A DNA stretch of 64,000 nucleotides. Source: Fluviicoccus sp. (GTDB taxonomy: Bacteria > Pseudomonadota > Gammaproteobacteria > Pseudomonadales > Moraxellaceae). Positions 55,666 to 64,000 of this stretch are shown one piece after another. Position 1 is the first letter of the stretch; each line of letters begins with the position of its first letter. The notes under the pieces were generated by a model. The model was not told where the DNA came from. It saw only the letters and a list, made by a program, of their open reading frames with translations, and made no database searches. The position numbers and the translations under genes were made by a program. The stretch is from the NCBI RefSeq assembly GCF_030646115.1, contig NZ_JAUSMX010000009.1:62001-126000 (forward strand), in the 5' to 3' direction.

Positions 55666-57306
55666 CTAAGCCAGGATCCGCCATGTCACCGCGAGGCCCA
55701 TGACCAGCAGGCAGAGGAAGGCGGAAATGCCGGAAGAGTTGAGTACCCCTGCCAGCCCCAACGCGAAGCCGGAGAGCGCCAGCCAGTCCCGGCGACGGTC
55801 GGCGGCCATGCGGTATTGCAGTTGCTGCAATTCGCGCCACTGCCGCTCCTGCCAGGAGGCGCTGTTGCGCAGGTTGTTGAGACTGTCCCAGACCAGACCG
55901 GGCAGGTCGGACAAACCCAGCACCATGGCGGGCGTCTGTTTCATCAGCGATTTGATACTTTCGGCGGGGTTCATCCGCGCAGTGAGCCAGCTGCCCAGCA
56001 AAGGCTTGCCCAGCGTCCAGATATCCAGTGACGGATACAGTTCGCGGCCCAGGCCTTCGACATGCACCAGCGTTTTCATCAGCAGCACCAGTTGCGGTGG
56101 CACTTCCAGATGGTAGCGGCGGGCCACGTCCAGCACGCCCAGTAGGATGGGCGCAAAGTCGAGCTGATCCATGCGCTTTTGCAGCATCGGCGTCAGCAGC
56201 CGGCGGATTTCCCGGGTCAGGGCGGGAATGTCGGTGGAAGGCGGAATCCATCCGGCCTGATGCGCGACATCAATCAGCTGGTTAAAGTCGTGCTGCATTA
56301 CCGCCATCATCAACCGCGCCACGGTCAGGTGGTCCTTGTCGCTGAGCTCGCCCATGATGGCGCAGTCCAGCGCAATGTAGCGCGGGTTGGCCGGGTCGGT
56401 GGTTTCGACAAAGATGTTGCCGGGGTGCATGTCGGCATGGAAGAAGTTATGGTTGAAAACCTGGGTGAAGAACACGGTCAGGCCTTTTTCGGCCAGTACC
56501 TTGCGGTTGACGCCCAGCCGGTCGAAGGTGGCGTGGTCGGACACCGGGACGCCGTAAATGCGTTCCTCCACCATCACCAGGTGCGTGCAGAGGTCGTGAT
56601 GCACTTCCGGCACGTAGATCAGCGCCGAGCCGGGGAAGTTGTTGCGCATGCGGGTGGTGTTCACTGCTTCCTGCAACAAGTCCAGTTCACCCAGCAGCAC
56701 CTGTTCGTAGTCGCAGACGATGCGCCAGGCGTGGAACGCGGCCATGGCGGGGGAGCGGGCTTCCAGCCATTCGGCGGCAGCCTTGAGAAAGCCGAAGTCC
56801 TCACGGATGGCGGTTTCAATACCCGGCCGCACCACCTTCACCACTACCTCCCGGCCATCAAGGCGGCAAGCGGTATGCACCTGAGCTATGGAGGCGGCAG
56901 CCAACGGCGTTTCGTCAAACCGGCTGAAAAACTGCTCCACCGGACCGCCGAGTTCGCGTTCCACGATCAGCTTGGCGGTTTCGGAAGGGAAAGGCGGAAC
57001 GCGGTCCTGAAGCTTGCTGAGTTCGTCGAGCAGGCCGGGCGGCAGCAGGTCGCGGCGGGTAGATAGCAGTTGTCCGAGCTTGATGAATAGCGGCCCCATC
57101 TCTTCCAGGGCCTTGCGCAGGCGCTCTCCGTCATCGTAAGTGCCCAGCATCGGGGTGGCGGACCACCAGGCCGGGTGCAGCCGCACCAGCAACAGCACCA
57201 GGCGCACACCCAAAGGAATGGGGGCATCGGCGGGAATCAGGGTGTCGAGGCGATAACCGGCGATGATGCGCCAGAGGACCAGCAGGCGGGGCAAGTGGGC
57301 CAGCAT
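55666..57306 (-). CDS. ubiB: Ubiquinone biosynthesis atypical kinase UbiB
   Basis: This ABC1/UbiB-family ATPase supports ubiquinone synthesis, probably by handling lipid intermediates. The 546-residue product has the KxGQ motif in FIKLGQLLSTRRDLLPP, AAASIAQVH in place of the usual P-loop, the NFFHADMHPGNIFV catalytic stretch and two C-terminal membrane helices. The start overlaps the ubiJ stop by one base. Confidence 0.96.
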   Translation of the reverse strand: MLAHLPRLLVLWRIIAGYRLDTLIPADAPIPLGVRLVLLLVRLHPAWWSATPMLGTYDDGERLRKALEEMGPLFIKLGQLLSTRRDLLPPGLLDELSKLQDRVPPFPSETAKLIVERELGGPVEQFFSRFDETPLAAASIAQVHTACRLDGREVVVKVVRPGIETAIREDFGFLKAAAEWLEARSPAMAAFHAWRIVCDYEQVLLGELDLLQEAVNTTRMRNNFPGSALIYVPEVHHDLCTHLVMVEERIYGVPVSDHATFDRLGVNRKVLAEKGLTVFFTQVFNHNFFHADMHPGNIFVETTDPANPRYIALDCAIMGELSDKDHLTVARLMMAVMQHDFNQLIDVAHQAGWIPPSTDIPALTREIRRLLTPMLQKRMDQLDFAPILLGVLDVARRYHLEVPPQLVLLMKTLVHVEGLGRELYPSLDIWTLGKPLLGSWLTARMNPAESIKSLMKQTPAMVLGLSDLPGLVWDSLNNLRNSASWQERQWRELQQLQYRMAADRRRDWLALSGFALGLAGVLNSSGISAFLCLLVMGLAVTWRILA

Positions 57307-57974
57307 CAGGAACGGCCTCCGGATTCGGCGGTGTCTGGGGAAACGGGTGTTTCAGCTTGATCGAAGCGTTTCTTCAGGCCCAGCAACCGGGCCTCGAAGC
57401 GCTCGATATCTGAACGCAGCTCCTGGACTTCCTCGACATAGTCGTCCACCTGCCAGCGCGGCGGGAACCACTGGCCGCTTTCACGCAGGTAAGTCGTGGA
57501 GTTCTTGAAGATGTCGGAGGCGGCTTGTTTGGCAAAACGGAAGAAACCGCGCAGGCCTTCGCCGATCTGGTGGGCGGCGGCATCTCCCACCAACTGGCTC
57601 AACGCGGACTCCCAGTCAATGTCGAGGTCGCGGGCAATGGCGTGCAATTCCTGCAGCAGGGCAGTGTCGCCGCTGATTTGCAGTTCGCCGACGGAGAAGG
57701 GTTCATTGACCTTCAGCAGTTGACGGATCAAGGCAAAACTGGAAGCGGAGACGGTGGTATTGGCGCTGGGCGTTTCCTGCGCCTCAACCGGGGTCAGACG
57801 CACCTTGTCCTGATCGAGGTAGATCAGGATGTCCAGCGGTGGAAACAACACTTTCACCAGCACGCTGCGGCCAAGCAGGGCGTTGAGGCGCATACGGCTG
57901 CCCGGATCGAGGTCGAGCGCGCGGTTGACGAGGTCTTCCAGTCCGGCGACGGCCAGCGCAACGGGCAGCAGCAT
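57306..57974 (-). CDS. ubiJ: Ubiquinone biosynthesis accessory factor UbiJ
   Basis: This 222-residue protein has an N-terminal SCP2 sterol-carrier-like domain (about 15-115) that holds the hydrophobic ubiquinone precursor for the Ubi enzyme complex. A coiled-coil C-terminal helix follows (VEEVQELRSDIERFEARLLGLKKRFDQ). It sits between ubiE and ubiB with one-base overlaps at both ends, the standard order. Confidence 0.94.
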   Translation of the reverse strand: MLLPVALAVAGLEDLVNRALDLDPGSRMRLNALLGRSVLVKVLFPPLDILIYLDQDKVRLTPVEAQETPSANTTVSASSFALIRQLLKVNEPFSVGELQISGDTALLQELHAIARDLDIDWESALSQLVGDAAAHQIGEGLRGFFRFAKQAASDIFKNSTTYLRESGQWFPPRWQVDDYVEEVQELRSDIERFEARLLGLKKRFDQAETPVSPDTAESGGRS

Positions 57975-58726
57975 TATTTGAATCCCCGGTGCAGGGCGAC
58001 GATGCCGCCGGTCAGGTTGTGGTAGTCGCAGTTGACGAAGCCGGCGGCGGCCATCATGCCCTTCAGGGTTTCCTGGTCAGGGTGCATGCGGATGGATTCC
58101 GCCAGATAGCGATAGCTCTCGGCATCCTGGGTGACCAGTTGGCCCATGGCGGGTAGCAGGCTGAAGGAGTAGGCGTCATACAGCTTGGACAAGGGGCCGT
58201 AGAGCGGTTTGGAAAATTCCAGCACCAGCAGCCGACCGCCCGGTTTCAGGACGCGGTACATGGAGCGCAGGGCGGCATCCTTGTCGGTGACATTGCGCAG
58301 GCCGAAGGCGATGGTGATGACATCAAAGGTATTGTCGGCGAAGGGCAGGCATTCGGCGTTGGCCTGCACGTATTCCACGCCGCTGAAACCGTTGTCGAGC
58401 AGCTTGTCACGCCCGACGTTGAGCATGGAAGCGTTAATGTCGGCCAGCACCACCCGGCCGGAGGGACCGGTTTCACGGGCAAAGGCGCGGGCCAGGTCGC
58501 CGGTTCCGCCGGCAATGTCCAGCACCTGCATTCCACGGCGTACGCCGGACAACGTGATGGTAAAACGCTTCCAGAGACGATGGATGCCGAAGGACATCAG
58601 GTCGTTCATCAGGTCGTATTTGGCGGCAACGGAGTGGAAGACTTCGGCCACTTTTTCGGCTTTTTCTGCGGTGCGGACGGTCTTGTAGCCGAAGTGGGTG
58701 GTGTCGTTGTCGTGCGGTGTGGTCAT
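57974..58726 (-). CDS. ubiE: Ubiquinone/menaquinone C-methyltransferase UbiE
   Basis: This S-adenosylmethionine-dependent enzyme methylates the benzoquinol ring in ubiquinone synthesis. The 250-residue product has [30 protein letters not shown], the glycine-rich [12 protein letters not shown] motif, and [14 protein letters not shown], all UbiE signatures. It heads the ubiE-ubiJ-ubiB operon. Confidence 0.97.
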   Translation of the reverse strand: MTTPHDNDTTHFGYKTVRTAEKAEKVAEVFHSVAAKYDLMNDLMSFGIHRLWKRFTITLSGVRRGMQVLDIAGGTGDLARAFARETGPSGRVVLADINASMLNVGRDKLLDNGFSGVEYVQANAECLPFADNTFDVITIAFGLRNVTDKDAALRSMYRVLKPGGRLLVLEFSKPLYGPLSKLYDAYSFSLLPAMGQLVTQDAESYRYLAESIRMHPDQETLKGMMAAAGFVNCDYHNLTGGIVALHRGFK

Positions 58727-58763
58727 GCCTGCATCCGGGAGGAGACGGAGAGGGCCTGATTGT

Positions 58764-58823
58764 GGGCTTTCCGTGGCGCGGACGCAAGACGGAAAGCCGC
58801 TGAAGCAGGGCGCTGCAACGCCC
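58764..58823 (-). terminator. Two hairpins between the FFLEELY-type gene and ubiE
   Basis: GGGCG/CGCCC (58808-58812 and 58819-58823) lies just after the upstream gene's stop. A perfect ten-base inverted repeat GGCTTTCCGT/ACGGAAAGCC (58764-58773 and 58788-58797) follows before ubiE. Neither has a long T-run. Together they may insulate ubiE from its upstream neighbour. Confidence 0.4.
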
Positions 58824-58829
58824 CGGAGG

Positions 58830-59597
58830 TCAGTCGAAGGGGTGCGGGTGATTGGCGTAGATGCGGTCCATGATGGCCTGCTCCTGGTTCAGGAACAGAT
58901 CCAGGAATTCCTGGGCGGAACCCATGGGGCGCATCACCGAGAAGCCACGGCCGAGGAAGTCATAGAGCGCGCCAAGACCGGCCATGTGTGCGGGCTTGTT
59001 GGCAATCTTGAAGGTGGCGTAAATGACGCGCGAGCGCACGTACTTGTCGAGTCCGGTGCTTAGCTCGCGCAGCAGGGCGATCTGGCGTTCGCGCATTTCG
59101 CGACTGCCCGCCAGGCGGTAAGCCTCCGCCATGACGTCATCGTTGATCTCGGTAACACCCATTTTCTCGAACAGCAAGGTGGCGACCGCTTCATCCAGCT
59201 CACCGGTGATGGCGTTCAGTTCCAGGGCAACCACGCTGGTGCGCATGACCGAATCCGGCAGCAGGCGGGTGGCGATGGGCAGGGCGCGCTCGATTTCGTT
59301 GGCCAGTTCTGTCAGGTCCAGGCCACCATACATGTCGCTGAGAAAAAAGCGGGTGGCTGCCTGAAAACGCTCGTCATCCAGCAGGGCGGCGTGGGTGCGC
59401 TTCAGGCGCTCCACCTGCCAAAGCTGCACAGCCACAAACCACTCGTGGAATTGCGGGTCCTGATGAGAACGCCAGGACCGGAAGCGTGCCAGTTCATAAC
59501 GCATCAGGTCGCCGGTACTTTTAATATCTTCACGGTTCATGGGCATGCCTGCAGGGGATTCGATAACAGCAGAGTCGAGGGGACTTGTCGCTTGCAT
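58830..59597 (-). CDS. FFLEELY-motif-like protein of unknown function
   Basis: This 255-residue, largely helical cytoplasmic protein carries [12 protein letters not shown] near residue 90. This resembles the FFLEELY motif family of uncharacterised proteobacterial proteins. It ends in [34 protein letters not shown] lies eight bases before the ATG at 59597; in-frame ATGs at 59627 and 59540 are alternatives. No enzymatic motif is visible. Confidence 0.75.
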   Translation of the reverse strand: MQATSPLDSAVIESPAGMPMNREDIKSTGDLMRYELARFRSWRSHQDPQFHEWFVAVQLWQVERLKRTHAALLDDERFQAATRFFLSDMYGGLDLTELANEIERALPIATRLLPDSVMRTSVVALELNAITGELDEAVATLLFEKMGVTEINDDVMAEAYRLAGSREMRERQIALLRELSTGLDKYVRSRVIYATFKIANKPAHMAGLGALYDFLGRGFSVMRPMGSAQEFLDLFLNQEQAIMDRIYANHPHPFD

Positions 59598-59646
59598 TCC
59601 AGACTCCCGGACAATGGGGAAAAACACAGTGGGTCAAGATTGTAGC

Positions 59647-59716
59647 CTGTCGTGAATTGTTACGACAGTACCAGAACGGTAAGCGATGCGGTGGCGGCTG
59701 GTTCCGCAGTCACCGC
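59647..59716 (-). other. Paired stem-loops between two small genes
   Basis: CTGTCGT/ACGACAG (59647-59653 and 59662-59668) forms one hairpin. GCGGTG/CACCGC (59688-59693 and 59711-59716) with nested GCGG/CCGC forms another. They lie after the 86-residue gene and before the FFLEELY-type gene on the minus strand and may act as terminator or leader structures. Confidence 0.4.
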
Positions 59717-59726
59717 AATAGGGTGA

Positions 59727-59987
59727 TCAGCTGAAATAATCGCGGATCTTGTTTTCGATGATGGATTTTGGCGCGACAAAAGGCTTGTCGGTTATGGTGA
59801 TCTCGATTTCCGTGCCGTTAAGTACGACATACTTACCCTTGACCATGCCGACGGGTGTCACTCCGGCGAAGTTGCCGCTGTCCGTGTTGCCGGAAAACTG
59901 GCCGCCCTTGGTGGTGATGGTGGTTTCTACCCGTTTCAGGGTGGCGGGAAGATCATCCTTGGGGGTGACGGTGAATTTGTGTGTCAT
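59727..59987 (-). CDS. Uncharacterised 86-residue protein
   Basis: This small cytoplasmic protein has no Cys, signal or membrane segment. It has alternating polar/hydrophobic strands and ends IEITITDKPFVAPKSIIENKIRDYF. The GGQFSGNTDSGNFAG and GKYVVLNG pattern vaguely recalls the small polyhydroxyalkanoate-granule regulator fold (PHA_gran_rgn), but this is only a pattern impression. Codon use resembles its neighbours, and it is flanked by hairpins on both sides. Confidence 0.65.
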   Translation of the reverse strand: MTHKFTVTPKDDLPATLKRVETTITTKGGQFSGNTDSGNFAGVTPVGMVKGKYVVLNGTEIEITITDKPFVAPKSIIENKIRDYFS

Positions 59988-60090
59988 GTTATGTCTATTC
60001 TGCGTGTGGATACATTTGAATTGTAGCTAACAAGGAGGGGGTAAAGCAGCGTGCGTCAAGTTTGGAAACAATTGTAAGGGGATTGAAAGG

Positions 60091-60120
60091 TGCGCCCGAC
60101 GGACATGGCCGCCAGGCGCA
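60091..60120 (-). terminator. Hairpin after the PEGA-like lipoprotein gene
   Basis: GCGCC/GGCGC arms (60092-60096 and 60115-60119) with a nested GCGG/CCGT stem face the end of the lipoprotein gene. On the minus strand ACCTTTC follows. It is probably the terminator of that single-gene unit. Confidence 0.5.
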
Positions 60121-60127
60121 ACCGGAA

Positions 60128-60652
60128 TCAGTTGATCCGGATCAGGTTGTCGGCGAGGTCAGCCGGAACCTGGTCGCGGGTCACAACCAGCAACTCACGG
60201 GTCTTGCCGTCAGCGGAAGGTGCATCGATACGCAATGCGGCTGTCTTGGCCGTCAGCGTCAGGTTGACACCGGGCTGCAGCTTCCACATGGCGCCGGTGG
60301 CCGGGTCGACAATCAGCCAGCCGATCAGGCCGCCAAACACGATGTTGCCGACGTACCAGCCGTTCATTCCGGCTTGGAGCGTAAAGGACTGGGAGTCATA
60401 GCCATCCTTCTGGAACTGGATCAGGTAACTGGCCGCCGAGAAGAATCCGTTCGAAGAGGGCAGGGTAATGGTCGTGGGGGTCACGCCATTGGAGATTTTC
60501 TGTCCGGTCTTCTGGTTGGTAACCGTAAAGGCGGCTCCATCCGGCGAGGTGGCTATGGTGACCGGCCAGTTGCTGTGAGAAACAATGGAGGCGCAGCCGG
60601 AAAATGTGGTAATGGCGATAGCTGCCGCGATGGCAATGATTTTTCCTTTCAT
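60128..60652 (-). CDS. PEGA-like lipoprotein
   Basis: This 174-residue protein has a lipoprotein signal (MKGKIIAIAAAIAITTFSGC) whose Cys20 would be lipidated. A PEGA-like beta domain (about 30-90, PVTIATSPDGAAFTVTNQKTGQ and GVTPTTITLP) follows. A Gly/Trp-rich hydrophobic segment (MNGWYVGNIVFGGLIGWLIVDPATGAMW) resembles small-lipoprotein families where it contacts the membrane. AGGA precedes the start. Its function is unknown. Confidence 0.82.
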   Translation of the reverse strand: MKGKIIAIAAAIAITTFSGCASIVSHSNWPVTIATSPDGAAFTVTNQKTGQKISNGVTPTTITLPSSNGFFSAASYLIQFQKDGYDSQSFTLQAGMNGWYVGNIVFGGLIGWLIVDPATGAMWKLQPGVNLTLTAKTAALRIDAPSADGKTRELLVVTRDQVPADLADNLIRIN

Positions 60653-60687
60653 GAGAGGTCCTGGTATTTTGGATTTTGGAACGCGGA

Positions 60688-60715
60688 ATTATTGTTATTT
60701 TGTAAATGAAATCAA
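60688..60715 (-). promoter_or_regulatory. Putative sigma-70 promoter of the PEGA-like lipoprotein gene
   Basis: On the minus strand TTGATT (60710-60715), a 16-base spacer and AATAAT (60688-60693) place the start of transcription near 60681, about 28 bases before the ATG. Confidence 0.5.
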
Positions 60716-60742
60716 GAAAAAAATGAAAAATTGCTGCGCATT

Positions 60743-60765
60743 GCCGGGCATACGGGATGCCCGGC
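60743..60765 (-). terminator. Terminator of the hslVU operon
   Basis: A perfect nine-base-pair stem, GCCGGGCAT (60743-60751) with ATGCCCGGC (60757-60765) and a five-base loop, lies 10 bases past the hslU stop. On the minus strand it is followed after 11 bases by an interrupted T-rich tract. Confidence 0.7.
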
Positions 60766-60775
60766 CTGGAGCTGT

Positions 60776-62125
60776 TTAAAGAATGAACCGGCTCAAATCC
60801 TCATTCTGCACCAGATAGCCCAAATGGCGGTCCACATCCCCGGCGGTAATCTCCAGCACCTCGCCATGGCGCTCGGCGGCCAGATCACCGGCCGTAAAGG
60901 AAATGTCTTCCAGCAGCCGCTCCAGTACCGTATGTAAGCGCCGTGCCCCTATATTTTCGGTGCGCTCATTGATTTCACAGGCCACTTCCGCCATCCGCTT
61001 CACCGCTTCCGGCGTAAAGTGAATGTTCAGCCCTTCGGTGGCCAGCAGCGCCTGATATTGTTCAGTCAGTGAAAAGTGCGGTTCGGTGAGGATGCGCTCG
61101 AAGTCCGATGGTGTCAGCGCGTTCAACTCAACCCGGATTGGCAGACGGCCCTGCAATTCCGGAATCAGGTCGGACGGTTTGGCCAGATGAAAGGCCCCCG
61201 AGGCAATGAACAGGATATGGTCGGTCTTGACCATGCCGTGCTTGGTATTGACCGTGCAGCCTTCAATCAAAGGCAGCAAATCGCGTTGCACGCCCTCACG
61301 GGAGACATCGGCGCCATGGGTTTCCCCGCGACGGCACACCTTGTCGATTTCATCGAGGAAGACTATGCCGTTCTGCTCGACCGCCGTGAGGGCGGCCGCT
61401 TTGACATCTTCTTCATTCAATAACTTGGCCGCTTCTTCTTCCTGAATGCGCTTCAGGGCGTCGCCGATCTTGATGCGCTTGCTGGTGGTGCGTTCACGGT
61501 TCATGGAACTGAACATCTTGGACAGCTGTCCGGCCATGTCTTCCATGCCGGGCGGGGCCATGATGTCCACGCCCATCGGGGCGTTGCTGAGCTCGATCTC
61601 GATTTCGCGATCGTTCAGTTCGCCAGCCTTCAACTTGCGGCGGAATACGGCGCGGGTGGCGGAGTCACTTTTTTCCGGAGGATGTTCATGTTCCCAGTCC
61701 GAAGTGCGGGCCGGGCGCAGCAAGGCGTCAAGAATACGTTCTTCGGTGGCTTCCTGGGCGCGATAGTCCACTTTCTGCATCGCCGCCAGACGGGCGTCTT
61801 TCAGCGCCACGTCCACCAGATCCCGGATGATGGTCTCGACATCGCGGCCCACGTAGCCGACTTCGGTAAACTTGGTGGCTTCGACCTTGAGGAACGGGGC
61901 ATTGGCCAGCCGCGCCAGCCGCCGGGCGATCTCGGTCTTGCCGACACCGGTGGGGCCGATCATCAGGATATTCTTGGGCGTGACCTCATGGCGCTGCTCT
62001 TCCGGCAACTGCATGCGCCGCCAGCGGTTGCGCAGGGCGAGGGCGACGGCGCGCTTGGCGGCGTTCTGGCCGACAATGTGACGATCCAGTTCGTGGACGA
62101 TTTCACGGGGAGTCATGGTGCTCAT
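60776..62125 (-). CDS. hslU: ATP-dependent protease ATPase subunit HslU
   Basis: This AAA+ unfoldase feeds substrates to the HslV protease. The 449-residue product has Walker [16 protein letters not shown], the pore loop GYVG in VGYVGRDVE, the inserted I-domain (about 105-235), Walker B IVFLDEID, and the C-terminal tail that docks into HslV (DLSRFIL). It lies ten bases after hslV. Confidence 0.98.
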   Translation of the reverse strand: MSTMTPREIVHELDRHIVGQNAAKRAVALALRNRWRRMQLPEEQRHEVTPKNILMIGPTGVGKTEIARRLARLANAPFLKVEATKFTEVGYVGRDVETIIRDLVDVALKDARLAAMQKVDYRAQEATEERILDALLRPARTSDWEHEHPPEKSDSATRAVFRRKLKAGELNDREIEIELSNAPMGVDIMAPPGMEDMAGQLSKMFSSMNRERTTSKRIKIGDALKRIQEEEAAKLLNEEDVKAAALTAVEQNGIVFLDEIDKVCRRGETHGADVSREGVQRDLLPLIEGCTVNTKHGMVKTDHILFIASGAFHLAKPSDLIPELQGRLPIRVELNALTPSDFERILTEPHFSLTEQYQALLATEGLNIHFTPEAVKRMAEVACEINERTENIGARRLHTVLERLLEDISFTAGDLAAERHGEVLEITAGDVDRHLGYLVQNEDLSRFIL

Positions 62126-62135
62126 GGCGGCTTCC

Positions 62136-62660
62136 TCAGTACTGGATCACTTCAACGATGTGGTTCTGGTTGCTGTACACGCAGATGTCGCCGGCAATGG
62201 CCAGGCTTTTGCGGACAATGGTTTCGGCATCCAGATCAGTGTTGTCGCTGAGGGCGCGGGCGGCGGCTTGGGCATAGTTGCCGCCGGAGCCGATGGCCAG
62301 CACGCCGTGTTCAGGTTCCAGTACGTCGCCGGAGCCGGTAATGATGAAGGCGGCCGTCTTGTCGGCGACAATCAGCATGGCTTCCAGGCGGCGCAGGGTG
62401 CGGTCGGTGCGCCAGTCCTTCGCCAGTTCGACGGCGGCGCGGATCAGTTGGCCGCCGTGTTTTTCCAGCTTGGATTCAAAGTGGTCAAAGAGGGTGAAGG
62501 CGTCGGCCGTGCCGCCGGCGAAACCGGCAATGACCTGATTGTGGTAGAGGCGGCGCACCTTACGGGCGGTGCCCTTAATGATGGTGTTGCCCAGCGAGAC
62601 TTGTCCGTCGCCGCCCAGCGCAACACTGTTGCCGCGGCGCACACATACGATGGTGGTCAT
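62136..62660 (-). CDS. hslV: ATP-dependent protease subunit HslV
   Basis: This proteasome-like peptidase forms the chamber of the HslVU protease. The 174-residue product starts MTTIVCVRR, and Thr2 becomes the N-terminal nucleophile after Met removal. [13 protein letters not shown] and [11 protein letters not shown] are the usual family blocks. AAGGA precedes the start, and a sigma-32-type promoter lies just upstream. Confidence 0.97.
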   Translation of the reverse strand: MTTIVCVRRGNSVALGGDGQVSLGNTIIKGTARKVRRLYHNQVIAGFAGGTADAFTLFDHFESKLEKHGGQLIRAAVELAKDWRTDRTLRRLEAMLIVADKTAAFIITGSGDVLEPEHGVLAIGSGGNYAQAAARALSDNTDLDAETIVRKSLAIAGDICVYSNQNHIVEVIQY

Positions 62661-62688
62661 GAAAGAAATCCTTGAGGTGACCCGATTG

Positions 62689-62716
62689 TAATGGGGCGGG
62701 CCGCCGGGGATTTCAA
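62689..62716 (-). promoter_or_regulatory. Sigma-32 heat-shock promoter of hslVU
   Basis: On the minus strand TTGAAA (62711-62716), a 14-base GC-rich spacer and CCCCATTA (62689-62696) closely match the sigma-32 consensus CTTGAAA-N13-15-CCCCATnT. Transcription would start about 20 bases before the hslV ATG. The element sits wholly in the gap between the SPOR gene and hslV. Confidence 0.75.
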
Positions 62717-62719
62717 CCG

Positions 62720-63523
62720 TTACTTTTTGTCCTTGATCATCAGGCTGTCAATGCCGTCACCGCGCAATGCACCCTGGGCCTTGCCCGTAGACTCCTTGCC
62801 CTTGAACGGCCCGACAATGACCCGGAACCAGACCTCGCCTTCCTTGACCTTGACTTGTTGCACGCGGGCAGGCAAGCCCTGCAGGGCGACCTTGGCCTTG
62901 CGGCGCTCTGCTTCGGCCTGGCTTTTGAAGGAGCCAGCCTGAAGGGTGAATTTGCTGTTGTCGGTGTCTTTTTCCTTTTCCTTGGGTTCCGGAGCAGCCT
63001 TTTCCTTGGTTTTGTCTTTTTCCTTGGAGGGAACCGCCGCTTTCGGTTTTTCAACGACTGTCTGTTTCTGGCCGTCGAGGATGGCCTCGGCGCGTTTGCG
63101 GTCGGCGTCCTGCCGGTCGTCGTCCGAGCGTGGGGCGGGTTTGGCCGTTACAGGAGCGGCGGGTGAGCTCACCGGTTTATCCGCCGTGGGCTTGGTGGTT
63201 ACAGTTGAGGGCGCGGCGGGTTGTTCAGCAGGCTCTTCGCTGACCACCTTCTGGCTGGGCAGCAGGCGATAGAAGTCAAAGCGAGGCTCACCCGTGTCCT
63301 TGGCGACGGGAGGGGTATCCGGGGTTTCGGTCGCGGCCGGGGCCGCTGCCCGTTTTACCGGCTGCCAGGGCTTCCACAGGAACAGCATGAAGGCAATGAA
63401 CAAACCAATGCCCATGCCCAGCCCGACCAGCAGCCAGCCGGGCAGAGGGGAGGGCCCCTGTGCTGCGGTCCGTCCGGTATTACGGGTGGCGCCCTGCGGT
63501 TTCTTCTTGCCGTACTTGAACAC
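62720..63523 (-). CDS. SPOR-domain cell-division protein (FtsN-like)
   Basis: This 267-residue bitopic membrane protein has a short basic cytoplasmic start ([10 protein letters not shown]), one membrane helix (about residues 29-50, [21 protein letters not shown]) and a long Pro/Ala/Lys/Glu-rich periplasmic linker (about 55-190). A C-terminal SPOR domain (about 190-265, [21 protein letters not shown]) binds denuded peptidoglycan at the septum. Position between argS and hslV matches the FtsN-like gene of Pseudomonas. It starts 12 bases after argS. Confidence 0.9.
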   Translation of the reverse strand: MFKYGKKKPQGATRNTGRTAAQGPSPLPGWLLVGLGMGIGLFIAFMLFLWKPWQPVKRAAAPAATETPDTPPVAKDTGEPRFDFYRLLPSQKVVSEEPAEQPAAPSTVTTKPTADKPVSSPAAPVTAKPAPRSDDDRQDADRKRAEAILDGQKQTVVEKPKAAVPSKEKDKTKEKAAPEPKEKEKDTDNSKFTLQAGSFKSQAEAERRKAKVALQGLPARVQQVKVKEGEVWFRVIVGPFKGKESTGKAQGALRGDGIDSLMIKDKK

Positions 63524-63535
63524 GTCTGCCTCGGG

Positions 63536-64000
63536 TTACATTTGCACTGGGGCGGCGACGCCCAGCAGTCCCAGTCCGTTGGCCAATACCTGCTTTACCG
63601 CCTGACTCAATAATAAGCGGGCGTTACGGATATTGGTATCGTCATTGAGCACGATGTGATCGTTGTACCAGCCGTGGAACTGGGCGGCCAGTTCCTTAAG
63701 GTAATTACTGACATGATGCGGTTCGTAGGACAGCGCTGCCGCCTGCACCACTTCAGGATAAGCCGCCAGTTTCTTCACCAGTTCGCGTTCCACGTCTTCC
63801 TTCAGGCTGGACAGGGCTTGCAAGCCGTCTTCCAGGGTATAGCTGTGGCCGCGCTCCGCCAGCTTGTCGAAGACGCGGCAGATACGGGCATGGGCATACT
63901 GGATGTAGTACACCGGATTGTCCTTGCTTTGTGACTTGGCCAGATCGAGGTCGAAGTCGATGTGCTGTTCGCTCTTGCGGGTGATGTAGTAGAAGCGGGC
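63536..64000 (-). CDS. argS: Arginyl-tRNA synthetase ArgS, 3' part (cut by window edge)
   Basis: The C-terminal 154 residues of ArgS are present; the reading frame continues past base 64000. The visible part has the end of the catalytic domain (ARFYYITRKSEQHIDFDL, DNPVYYIQYAHARICRV) and the anticodon-binding DALR domain, with KELAAQFHGWYND, and ends GLGLLGVAAPVQM as in the family. It lies 12 bases upstream of the SPOR gene and probably shares its transcript. Confidence 0.95.
   Translation of the reverse strand, partial: ARFYYITRKSEQHIDFDLDLAKSQSKDNPVYYIQYAHARICRVFDKLAERGHSYTLEDGLQALSSLKEDVERELVKKLAAYPEVVQAAALSYEPHHVSNYLKELAAQFHGWYNDHIVLNDDTNIRNARLLLSQAVKQVLANGLGLLGVAAPVQM

Overview
The window looks like chromosome of a GC-rich gammaproteobacterium in or near Pseudomonadales. 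The evidence is gene order. The runs cpdA-yqiA-parE, serB-fimX-PilZ-psd-rhdA, hisI-hisE-tatABC, ubiE-ubiJ-ubiB and hslV-hslU-(FtsN-like)-argS are those I associate with Pseudomonas and Moraxellaceae. The rhodanese carries the CQTHHR loop of Azotobacter-type RhdA. The placement is inferred, because no rRNA gene is present. No tRNA, rRNA, insertion sequence, prophage or CRISPR array was seen.

Layout. 1-3070: lipid A/Kdo transfer (waaA), 16S rRNA methylation (rsmE) and an AraC-type regulator. 3319-12344: a six-gene co-oriented accessory cluster, divergent from the regulator. It encodes a GNAT-fold-like protein, a GH3-family adenylating amide synthetase, a tandem GNAT protein, an RND adaptor and pump, and a stand-alone HxxxDG acyltransferase. 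It reads as a small-molecule acyl-amide pathway with its own exporter and is the best candidate for an undescribed metabolic system. 12467-16878: an orphan type IV pilin accessory protein, an orphan hybrid histidine kinase and a TolC-type outer-membrane channel. 17034-22966: thiC with a short leader and no visible THI box, a membrane-anchored glutaredoxin, cAMP phosphodiesterase cpdA behind an RNA region with two mutually exclusive hairpins, yqiA and parE.

23330-34363 is one uninterrupted 3677-residue exported protein lying between parE and parC. It has a signal peptide, a carbohydrate-binding-like domain, a Calx-beta-like domain, 24 SpaA/Cna-B-like repeats, an SdrD-B-like domain and a DUF11-like end. 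All 24 repeats keep the Lys-Glu-Asn pattern of domains that form intramolecular isopeptide bonds, and all 24 also keep a pair of cysteines. A perfect CRP/Vfr-type palindrome lies upstream and cpdA lies nearby, which suggests cAMP control of a very long surface or extracellular fibre.

34504-50935: parC, a hypothetical gene, a YtjB/AhpA-like membrane protein, serB, a META lipoprotein, a class V aminotransferase, a degenerate GGDEF/EAL FimX-like protein, a PilZ protein, a small zinc-ribbon membrane protein, a YeiE-like LysR regulator, psd, rhdA, pip and dtd. 50932-58726: hisIE-tatABC, then a solitary double-AAA ATPase, then the ubiquinone genes ubiE-ubiJ-ubiB. 58830-64000: small uncharacterised genes, hslVU with a convincing sigma-32 promoter, an FtsN-like SPOR protein and the 3' end of argS.

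Two themes recur. One is surface, motility and second-messenger control (TfpZ, FimX, PilZ, cpdA, CRP site, giant fibre). The other is accessory modules placed inside conserved housekeeping blocks (GH3/RND cluster, giant gene, double-AAA ATPase).
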